Assembly: GCA_964035795.1 (NCBI GenBank)
Contig: OZ038320.1
Coordinates: 11,072,118-11,136,117 of the forward strand
Source: Pterobdella sp. o SKG-2022
Taxonomy: Eukaryota; Annelida; Clitellata; Hirudinida; Piscicolidae
Direction of reading: 5' to 3'
DNA: 64,000 nucleotides
Shown here one piece after another: positions 12,874 to 23,300 of this stretch; position 1 is the first letter of the stretch; each line of letters starts with the position of its first letter. The position numbers were made by a program, and so were the translations under genes. Under the pieces are notes generated by a model. That model had not been told where the DNA came from, made no database searches, and saw only the letters and a program-made list of their open reading frames with translations.

Positions 12874-13572
12874 CATATAATTAAAAACTATTTCATATTG
12901 AAGCTGCAGTTATAATTACTTTAAAATATCTATAAATAGCCTAAGCATGATACTATTTACTATTGTAAACAGCTATTTGTAAAAATGTTATAATTTTTAA
13001 GTGTTTATTTTAAAGGTTACACAAGTATGTGATTTTTTAAAGATATTATAATCTTTGTTTGATCAATCTGGTAAAATTTTGAAAATTCAGGCGTTTAATA
13101 TCTTTTATTAGTAGTAATGAGTAGTCTCAATTGTTTTCAACTGGTAAAAATTTTTCCCTTATTTGAATCATGAACTTGTTCGTGTATACATCATACCTAG
13201 TTTTTAGAATGTTATGTCACTACTTTGTATTTATCAATGTTTCCTGTTTGAAAATTTTAGTTGTTTTATAGCATTTTTAAGCACTTTCTATTGGATTTTC
13301 TTTTACACATTTTTCATCAATGCTTAATCCAGGCATTTCAATGGTAAAATTTTGAACTTCAATCAAATTTCTTATTTTGTTGTATATGTCGTAGAAATAT
13401 TTTATTTGAATTCTTTGTGCATTAAAACTGTTTTTTTTATGTATTGGTTTAAACCAAATATTCTGTATTTTCAACAGATAATTATTTTTATTCAGCTTTT
13501 AGATTTTATCAGAATCAAATGTCATAATGAAAATTAAGAAAATACTGAGTTTGATAGATTAATGTATCTAAG
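12874..13572 (+). other. Region between alternative ends A and B
   Basis: About 700 bp of AT-rich DNA that should contain the 3' UTR of end A and then intron before end B. The short open frames here (for example 13352-13537) show no motif, and I call nothing coding. Confidence 0.5.
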
Positions 13573-13995
13573 GTGGATAAAGAACATAAAACATATCTTC
13601 AACAGATGTGTACATCATCAGAAGTATACTCAATTGAAGGTGCTGAAGCTCATAGACATTATGATGAACATGTGAATCCTACATTCAAACCCCAAAAACC
13701 AAAGCTCAAGAGGAAAGATATTAAGCGCAAACTATTAAGGCCTCAAGTTTCTGTATCAAGCATTGGGGGCATAACTCCACATAGTAGTTTGGAGGAAGTT
13801 TCACGCAATTTATTGGTCTGCAAGTTTTGTCCTTTGTCTTTTACTAAACCATCATCACTCAAAGAACATGTGAATGGCATTCATTTACGAATTAAAATGT
13901 TTCATTGTAAAATGTGTGGTGAAGCATTTAAATGGAGATCTCTTCTATCGAGCCACCGCAAAAAGTTCTGTCCATTTACAGATCCTTCTGAATAG
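13573..13995 (+). CDS. Alternative 3' exon B: C2H2 + C2HC zinc-finger pair
   Basis: Terminal exon of 140 codons plus stop, entered in phase 0 after the acceptor TATCTAAG at 13572. A basic stretch (KPKLKRKDIKRKLLRP, about residues 39-54) precedes the fingers. Finger 1 is CKFC-x12-H-x4-H and finger 2 is CKMCGEAFKWR ... HRKKFC, a C2HC finger. A polyadenylation signal AATAAA lies at 14024-14029, about 30 nt past the stop, which supports this as a real 3' end. Exons A, B and C are clearly paralogous to one another. Confidence 0.75.
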   Translation: MDKEHKTYLQQMCTSSEVYSIEGAEAHRHYDEHVNPTFKPQKPKLKRKDIKRKLLRPQVSVSSIGGITPHSSLEEVSRNLLVCKFCPLSFTKPSSLKEHVNGIHLRIKMFHCKMCGEAFKWRSLLSSHRKKFCPFTDPSE

Positions 13996-14023
13996 ATGGC
14001 TTTTTTTGATGGAAATGGATTTT

Positions 14024-14029
14024 AATAAA
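14024..14029 (+). terminator. Polyadenylation signal of zinc-finger end B
   Basis: AATAAA about 30 nt after the exon B stop codon, with a T-rich stretch shortly downstream. Confidence 0.5.
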
Positions 14030-14371
14030 GTTGAAAGTTAAAGTCTATAAAACCTTTATATCATAAATATTTAAAAAAAATACAAGTGTTTTGGTTGAGT
14101 TTTTTTTCGTTTGATTCTGTTAAAATCTTTAAAGTTTTTGTTGAAGGTAAACTTTTAAGCGTTCCTTTCATTTTATTGTTTATTGTTAAAAAGTTTTAAT
14201 TTATTTTAAAAAAGTATTATATTGTTAAGTAATTATGTGTTCCGCAATTTTAACAATGCCACCTATTTCAATTGGTAAATTTTCACTTTGCTTCTCATTA
14301 TAATAAGCTTGGAACCATTGCTTATTGCGTTTTTAAGTACAAATGCCTATCATTTGCTTTTTGTGTAATAA

Positions 14372-14486
14372 AACTAATTTTAGAGGCTTTTTGATAGTAT
14401 GAAGCTTCAAGTGAATAACCTTACGTTATCAAGTGCATGAAAACGTAAGGCTACTTTATACTATCGATAAAGCTTCTAAACTAGTT
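14372..14486. repeat. 115-bp foldback inverted repeat
   Basis: Two imperfect arms of about 45-50 bp are reverse complements of one another. The left arm runs from AACTAATTTTAGAGGCTTT to CCTTACGTT and the right arm from AACGTAAGG to AAGCTTCTAAACTAGTT, with a short loop of about 15 nt. It lies between zinc-finger ends B and C, beyond the poly(A) signal of B. It could be a small foldback transposon (MITE) or a transcribed hairpin; the sequence alone does not decide. Confidence 0.75.
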
Positions 14487-14686
14487 GCTATTATCACTAT
14501 TTTTTAGTATAAGTTTCTGTTTTTTCCGTTTTATTTTTAAATGTTGAGGAAAGAGATTAATAACCAAAGTTTTATCTAATTAAAAACTCACTTTGGACCA
14601 GCCATTTTACATGAAAATAAAACAAGCTATCTTGCAAGCCACATCAACTCTATCTCAAAACCTTATTTGACATATACAACTCCAAG

Positions 14687-15200
14687 ATGATGGATCCGAA
14701 CAATACAAATATCAATCCTAATTGGGTGGGTGTATCATCAAAAAATAATGAAGAGATTGATAAAACTCTATTGGGTGGGCGTTTAATAAGCAAGTGGCAG
14801 TGTTCTGTGTGTTCATGTATCTACTCATCTGAAAGAGTCCTCAAGGTTTCATATTTTTAATTTATGCCTGTGTCTATTTTTAAAACTGTTGATAAATTTT
14901 TTGTTGGAATATCTTTTTCATTTAAAGTGATTTTTAATTGTTTTTATTTATTAATTATCAATATGCAAGCTGATCTATTGAACCAAAGAAAGTCTTTAAA
15001 CGTCGTTAAATGTGAATTGACAGGAACACATAGAAGCCCTGCACTTGAACAAGTTCTTATGTCAATGCAAAGACTGTGGCCAAAGCTTCAAATGGAGACA
15101 TCAATTACAAAAGCATAGACAATCATGCATAGCTAGGATAAATAATCATTTTATAGAGAACGAATTAACTCAAAATATTAACAACAATATTGTTACATAG
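14687..15200 (+). CDS. Alternative 3' exons C1 and C2: split zinc-finger pair
   Basis: Two exons, 14687-14845 and 15024-15200, join in phase 0 (donor CTCAAG/GTTTCA, acceptor TTGACAG) to give 111 residues and a stop. C1 begins in phase 0 after ACTCCAAG. The intron falls inside finger 1: CSVCSCIYSSERVLK is in C1 and EHIEALH in C2. Finger 2 is CKDCGQSFKWR ... HRQSC, with three rather than four residues before the final Cys. Exons A and B lack this intron, so it was gained here or lost there. A candidate poly(A) signal is at 15536-15541. Confidence 0.75.
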
Positions 15201-16496
15201 TAATAAAAGATATTTATATAGCATAGTGGTATATTTTAGTAAATATTGTGTCAGTAATATTTATATTAATGTTTCCAACCTCAACTAGTTTATTAAAATT
15301 TTTACTGATGGTACATTAGTAGTTTTAAAGTGTAAAAATTATGGCTGGTAATTCAGTTGCATTGTTTTATAAAGCATTTTTAAGTTTCATTATTTTATAA
15401 CTTGTATTCAAACAATTTCAAAATATTACCTCAAGATGTATCCTTTGTATCTTGTCGCTTCACATAAACGACTTAACTGGTTCATAACGATTATGTGATA
15501 TGATAGCTATTTGGCTTGTTTTTGTTTGTGCTTCAAATAAATAAATAATGTAAGGAATCAAACAAAAAATTTTATTAAACAAAATTGACATGAAGCTTTT
15601 CATACTGAGTACTTGATAGTGTAACTTATAACATGAAAAACTTCCTTCCAGTTTTCAAACTAAAAACTAAGTGTTTGGTTTCTTCATTTGTGTTATACAA
15701 GCTATTTTACTTCAAATTAATTATAGTTTTTATATATGTTGTTGTAATGCAAAGGTTTACAGCTTGAAAGCGTTTTATTTTCATTAAATAATGAATGCCA
15801 AGAGTATGCATGGGTAAAATGGTCAGCGACTAAACTGGTAAAATTTTAAAAGTATTTATTTTATTAGTTGATATTTTCTTCCATACTATTGAAAGTTTAT
15901 TTTTTGTTTTTGCAACATTCAAATGCTTTGATTGAAATGATATAAATATGTTTAGTTCTAAGGCATTCTATCGTTTTGAGCTTAAAGATTGTATGATATA
16001 ATTATCTTTTGCCTAATTTTTAAAATTATATTTCATTTTAATGTAGGTATTTTATATTAATGTAAATATGGATTCATTGTAAATAAAATTAATTATAAAC
16101 AATGAACTTTCTCTTAATCGTCGTTGCCTAGACTATATAAGTAAACTTAAAACACGAAATCGTTTATTTAATGGTACGATTCTTAGTGAGTTAAACTAAC
16201 ATCAAGTATTTCAAATTGATACTCGAGTGTTTAGTTTTGTCTAGTGCTTTAAGGCTTTAGAGCAAAATAATGAAGGGTTCATGCATAAAGTAAATCTAAT
16301 TTTTTGGCAAAATATATGGTAATTTTTTAGTCCTACGCCTTTTACTGTTATAGCAAGGTTCTAAATGTAATTATTAGGTCAAATATCTGCACGCAATAAC
16401 ATCGTTTATATTAGATCGTTCACCAACCATTATTTCGAACGGTCTTCGCTCAATTAAGCCTGATTTCATGGAACATTTATTTATGGTAGTTTTCCA

Positions 16497-16645
16497 TGTA
16501 ATGCAGTACTTATAAAGCGCTTGCTACAAATTTAGTGGAGCGAAAACACACTGTGGAACAGGTGCTAATTGTTGGCCCACGTGGGATCGAACCCGGTAGT
16601 TTTAGATAATTAGTCTAATGCCCTACAGCTGAGCTATAAGGAGCC
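16497..16645 (-). mobile_element. tRNA-derived SINE, copy 2
   Basis: The better-preserved copy. On the minus strand the head (16645-16575) has an A-box-like TAGCTCAGCTGTAGGGC, a five-pair anticodon stem around CTAATTA, and the B box GGTTCGATCCC. The body ends in AGCGCTTTATAAGTACTGC. The D stem pairs, but the T stem and part of the acceptor stem do not, so this is a SINE rather than a functional tRNA. The 5418-5578 copy has the same order and orientation. Confidence 0.75.
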
Positions 16646-17827
16646 ATAGAAACGCGCGTTTTTTAAAAACGTGGTTTAGTTGTTTTCTTTTTCGCACTAA
16701 TTGTTTTTTGTTTTTCAGTCTCATTATTTTCACACATTAAAATCACGAGGGGTTAAAAATTTATGATGCTTCAAGCTTAAACATTAGTTAAATCTTATAA
16801 ACAGTCTGATGAGTATCCCGTGATTATACATTTGGTAAATAAAATAAATATTCGAGAATAAGAGAAAAGTTATAAATTTGAGTGTTATCATCAAACGAGC
16901 TAATGATCACTCGTGCTTGGCTGAGATAATGTTATCTGGCAAACTCAAGTACTACACCTACTATTCACATCAAGCATTTTATTATTTTTGCCTCAAAATA
17001 TCTACTTCATAACTGAAATTTAATAAAAATTGTATTAATAGCACTCAAATTAACATTTCTATCAGTTCAGATTTAGTAGAAGCTTTTTGCTTATTCTTGA
17101 TTCGAAACTTTATCTTAATAATATTTAATAGTGCTCAAATTAACCTACAACAATTAAAATACCAAGTACTTGATAATATCATTAAAAATTAAGAGAATCT
17201 TCTAACGGTAAATAAATAAATGATCCAATGATGAGTGGAAAGAATAATTTTCTTTCATAATATCTGTGAATATAAAACTACTATCAAAAAAACTAGTTAC
17301 AAGTACAAAAATGCTTTTTGCTACACTAACATTATCAAGTAGTTAATATTGTTTTTTAACTAATAAAAATCTACGTGTTTTTGATCACTTTTTTTATAAC
17401 TTATTATTTGGTTAGAACTTCAAGTTGAGAAAATTTATAATTTGTAAATTATTGAAAGTAAAACTTGTATAAAAACAGAATGTGAATCAATAATTGAAAT
17501 AATAAATAAAAAAATGTAGCCTGAAGTTTCACCGATAATGGCTTATGATAAGCTTTCAATAATTTCTCATGATCAAAGTCTCATCTGATAAGTATTTCCC
17601 CATTGAAAGCATAAGAGAAACATTTATAATACAAAAAAAACGTCGAAAAATAAGAGCAACGCTTATAGAATTGTTTTTATTCCCTTATAATACATCTAGA
17701 AATTTTCCTACATAGGAAAGTCTACTTCAATATTGAAAGTAAAACTACAAAAATTCTAATTAAAACATACATTGATCCTGGGCATGACGTCAAGCTGCAC
17801 CAAACTTAGCATCTATAAATTGAAACT

Positions 17828-18025
17828 GCTTTTACGTTATAACCTGGATAACAATAGGATCCGGAAGCAGATATCGATAAACTGATATTCTGGTATCGTT
17901 GTCATTTGGCTTGGTAGATGATAATTCTTGTTTGACAACGGCAAGGCAAACTTTTCAAATGTGGGAAGAGTGCATCTTAAATTCGATAATTTAAAATTAG
18001 ACTTTAGCTTGGGCTGGAAGTCTAT
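17828..18025. repeat. Dispersed repeat, copy 1
   Basis: About 200 bp that aligns, with many substitutions, to 23398-23575. Landmarks shared in the same order include GATATT-TGG/A-ATCGTT, TTTGGCT, GATGATTCT-like and TTAGACTTTAGCTTGG-like segments. I recognise no coding capacity and no terminal repeats, so the class is unknown. Confidence 0.55.
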
Positions 18026-20351
18026 GAAAATTTGCCCCAAATTAATGATTTTTTTCCTCTTTTTTAATTTTATTCAATTAATAAAGTAACCAACAAAAGT
18101 TTGGCAAGAAATAGAAAAGATGTGAAGTAAAATTAAGTTGATGGAAACTTCACATATTCAGTAATTCGATAATGTATACTTGCTCAAAATATGATTCTCT
18201 AAAGTATTAGAAAAAACAAACAAAAGACATCAAGTTTGAAAATTTGAAATATTACTTGCAAAGTAAATGATTAATTTTAATGATTTTATAATATTATAAA
18301 AAAAATTATCAATACAACTATTTTTTTTTAGTATACTGTAAATTTAAAAAAATAAACTACTAAATACAGCTTTATTTTGAAAATTAGAATTTCATACTAA
18401 TTATAATTTATATAAAAAAACAAAAAATGATTTTTTATGAATCACTTCTCAAAATATCAATAGTCTGCTCTCAATCCCAGTTACTGGAGCATATAAGAAT
18501 GGAAATCTAATTAGATTTTCTTATGAATATTAAAGCTTTTCCTTAGTCAATTATCAAGTACCTTCAAGTCGGTAAATAGCAAAATAAGGTGATAATGCAA
18601 CATACAATGAAAAAGAATTTTTCCATTGTTTTTTATCTTCCAAATTGAGTTATAATTTCTCTTTTTTGTTTGATATTGATGTTTCAGTGACTGTTCAACG
18701 TGACTGAACTAAACCCTGTCTATAGAAAACATGGTTACATTTTTGTTAGTACATAAAAATACAGCAAGGGTCAAAAAAAAACACAAAAAAGACATTGCCA
18801 TATTTTGTTTGACTCACAAAGTTAGTTTTAAAAAAGGATTTATTTGGCGTAATTTTAAAATAAAAGTTTGCTTCGTTTATTGAAAGCCTTGTTTTTGAAA
18901 ATTTTATTTGACTTCACTGAGACTAGTGAGTTTTATTTAATATTATTATTGACGTTTTTATAGGGCACAATTTACAAAAAAATTTGCTCCAAAGGCACCC
19001 CCGACAGAGCTCAGAATTCAGTTTTTTGCACATCTCACAATGTTATTTCAGTTTGAATAATTCTTTATTTTTTGAATTTAAAATTCTAAAAAAACTTTGT
19101 AGTTTGCTATATTGAACGCTTATTTTGTTGAGCATCAGAACATTTTGACATCTAAATATCGTACGAATAATCTAAGTTGTCAAAACTTAAAAAAATGCAT
19201 TCATATTTTTCAATTTACCCCCATATTTCTTCATGTATGCAAGAAAAAAACATTCTATTCATAATTAGGCTTCGAATTATTGGTCTTGAGACTTTTTCTT
19301 TGCTAATAAAAAACATATCCTAGAAACCTTTTCTAATGAAAGTAGAATAGTGGGTTTGAATGCTATACAACCGATGTCTTAACATCACGCAGAAGACAAA
19401 AAATGTCGATATATGCTTTTATAATCGCATCGTAGTAATTGATTTGTTTTTTTTCTTCATTATTCAATGAAGTCTCATGCGTAAAACTGCAATTAACTTT
19501 TTTTTTTAAAATGATAAAACTAAATCACATGTTGAAGTTCTTCTAATGTGATCTTCACAAGTAAATATTTTTAGAATTATAAGTAATGAAGTAGAATAAA
19601 AATTTATGAAATATTTTTTTATCATGAGCTTGAAAGGAAATTTTTTTAAATTATTATTCTACGGACAATTGCTATTAAATAGACAGTTGAAATTGGCTTC
19701 CTAGTTGTCTCCATTGATAACTCAAATTACTAAGATAAAAAAATCTATTGGTGACTTAGAATAGTCTAAACTAAATAGTCAAAACAAAAAAAAACACAAA
19801 GTATTTTATGTTTGTTTTTTTCACTGTTTATTGTATAAAATACAAAGATAGAAGTGGAAAAGAAATAAAGGAACCTAAAATTAACTTAGACTTCAAGCAA
19901 AGCTAAATGCTTTATTTTTTTAACTGAAAAAAAATTTAGGTTTTTAACAGTAATTGCAAAAAAGCCTTAAAATTTACAACGATATTTTAATTGAATTATC
20001 ATAGTTTGTTATGCTTCAATACTATTACATTCTTTATTCTTTGAACAAAATTTATTTATATTTGAAATAAATATTTAAGTTATTTTTTTAATTTCAAATT
20101 TGTTTTTTTGTTTAAAAAAACATAAAAATTTATTTTAATATAATATTATCAACTATGCTAAAAGTAAATTTATTAAAAGTAAATAATAATTTTACAATTC
20201 TTCCGTCTAACATTTCCAAAATATTGTTTTTTAAATAATATTTTTATGGTTAGATAAAAGGTGAATTGTTTGAAATATATCTATTTTTTGAAAATGTTAA
20301 TTTAATATTAGTGAGCAACATTCAATTAAATATAAACCAATTCTCACAAAA

Positions 20352-23300
20352 ATGAAATTCAAAAACATTGAATCTTGGCTGAGACTTTACAAAGTAAGTT
20401 GAAACTTTAGTTTTGTTTGAGAAATATATACCAAATCACGCATAAAAATAACAAATAGTTATAAACTAACACACATAAAATTTAATCACCTTGTGTGGCT
20501 TACAAGTTAATTTTAATGACTAAAATATTTAATTTTTTTCAATAAAATTCTTTGTTTCATTTTATATGATGAAATCATTGTGATGTTGAAATATGAATTT
20601 TTATTATCAGACATTGCTTCCAAATGAATATGAAAACTTTGGAAGATATATTCGCCAAGATCCTCAATTACCTGATGAATTCTATTATTTGCTTAGTAGT
20701 TTGTCTGAACCTGATTCTTTTGAGGTAAATCACATTATGGTCATAAACTACATGCTTACACAAATTAACAATGTTTACTATCCTATTTTACCATAATTAT
20801 TGATATTGCTGTTTTTTCATGATAATATTTTTATTTCAATTATACTTAATGTTATCAATAATTTTTCATACTTTATAATCAAAATTGTATATAAGTTTTC
20901 TATTTTTGTCAATAGGATCTATTTTGTTGTAAGGTCAACGAACACAAGGTATTTATGACCTTACAATTTGATTTAGGCTATTATACTTCATCATGATCTA
21001 TTTCCATCAATAACCAATATTTTATTTATATACTTCAAATCACTAATGATTTTAGTTAGATTTCTACAAATATTTTATGAAAAGCTATTTCATTTTCACA
21101 GATTGTTGCACCAGTCTTTCATCAACTTTTTAATTTTTACCGATCAAATGTAAATGAACTGAAATATTTTTCTATTGAACTTTTACCCAAAATTATTGAC
21201 ACCTATCTTCTTCTCTTCTATACACAACCCCAAAATGTGAGTATGTTTTCGTAATACTTCAATCGAAATTCTAAAGAACAGATGAAATATCACTTAATCA
21301 CATTAAGCTTATAAACAACTAAACATTAAGTTCAGGTTTTATGCACACAGCATTGACTTTTTTAAAAATTTTTGTTTTGATTTCAATTGAGCTCTATGCT
21401 TGACACCATTTTCACAGTTGCCAGCTTGCCTGGGTGCATTCCTCCTTGGCATTTACAACTTGGTGAGTCAGTGCTCATACAAGTTCATATATTGTTCTGC
21501 TTTGAATTACTTTGAAAAAATTATATTACTATGCAAATTTACCCATTTATTTTAATTTTTGCGTAAATTTTTATTTCAAATAAGTTTCATTTCAATTTTT
21601 GTTCTATGTTTTTCCTAAGAACACTTTTGCATAGAATTGATAGAAAAATAATTTTATTTTGAAATTTTGTTAAGTTTTATTAAGATTCATAAAACTTGAT
21701 TATCTTTACATCTGTTTTAATTAAAAATTTCACTAATAAAGGTTTTATGCGTTTTTGTGCCCAAATAAAATCAATAATCTTTTAACTATGATATTTTTTA
21801 TCAAACAATTTTTTTCGTCATGTGCTTTTGTGTTTATGTATCATATTGAAAGTATTGTGCACTTTTTTTTAATACAATTTTCAACAAGACTTAAATTTAA
21901 AATCTTTCCTAAAATACCAACTATATACGATTCAGAAAACTTCAACGTTAATTCAATAATTCTTTTACTGCTATTTCACTGTATGATTATTTTTCAGTCA
22001 ATCTGAAAGTTTTGGATCTTATAAACCCATAAGCCGTAGTGTTATATTTCCATTCAGCCTTTGATGATTTCATTTAGCGATAATTAAACCTGGCTTTTTA
22101 GCATTATCTTCAATTATTCAAGCTCTATTTGGTGGCATTTTCAGCTTCTCAGACGCTTATTGTTTATCAACCTTTTTTAATGATACTCAAATCTGAACTT
22201 GTTCAAAACCGTAGAGCATGTAAAGAGCCATTATGGGTTCTCATTCAATCCATGTTAACATGGAAACGGATGAAAAATGATGATGAGGATGATTTATATT
22301 GGTTGAATGTGTAAACAATTATTTCATACAATTTTGAATACACATAATTATTCAGAATGCCACAGGCACTGAATCAAGAATAAGAAGTAATATTGTTTCA
22401 TTGAAAAAACCTTCAATTTATCACGATGTAAGTTGCTAAACTTTGTTTTTCCTACTTCATATTCACAATTCAATATGCTTGAAATATAGATTTTCAATTG
22501 TTGATTCAATCAAGGTTAACTTTACATAATAAATAATTAGTTCAAAGGTTTTACTAAAATAATATCAAGATTTTCGTAATTAATGTAATTGATAATTCAA
22601 GTTTACTTGAGAAAAGCTCCATGATTTCAATATATCTGAAGCTGGTATTATTTTCAATTAGCTATAATACTATAGCTTATTTTAAATAAAAGTTTATTTT
22701 TATTTTGAAAATATCATGTTTAATGTTATTTCAATTTTTTATATGAATTGACAATCTGCTTTATTCCATTCATGTTGTGCAATGTCATATTAAAATTTTT
22801 TTTCCAGCCCACTCCTACAACTAATACATTGAGCAAACAGTCACCTTATAACACCAGCAACTTAAACAACAGCGCCAACAAAATTAATACCGAAAAAATG
22901 CCGATGAAAAAATTTGAAAGCATCACTTCTCACAACAGGTGATAATTTAACCCATTTGTTTCAAAATTTCAAAAATTTTCCATTGAAAAATGTATAGCTA
23001 ACATGAAATGACGTAAGAAGCACACTTAAGAATCAATTTTCGATCATGAATATGCAACATGCAATGATATAATGTGCAATCAATTGGTGCAAGATTTGCG
23101 GTTTTCCTAAAATATCATTTAAACATACAAAAAATAATCATCAATTAAACTTTGAAAGCAGGAATGTGTTTTTTCATTAATAGTCAAATATTAAATTTTT
23201 CAAAGATTATTATAAAAATGCTTATATTCATAAAGTTTCCGTTACGGTAGGCATATTATACTAAAGAAACTAGGATCTGTTCCTTTAGTAGGTATTTTAT

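Larger units (their letters stand above)
15201..20351. other. Intergenic region between the zinc-finger gene and hyccin
   Basis: About 5.1 kb with no recognisable gene on either strand. It holds a candidate poly(A) signal for zinc-finger end C (AATAAA at 15536-15541), a tRNA-derived SINE (16497-16645) and one copy of a dispersed repeat (17828-18025). The hyccin promoter and 5' UTR should lie at its right end. Confidence 0.6.

Noticed and set aside
13352..13537. Open frame between zinc-finger ends A and B as a further coding exon
   Set aside because: Hydrophobic AT-rich sequence without finger residues; a minus-strand frame is equally open.
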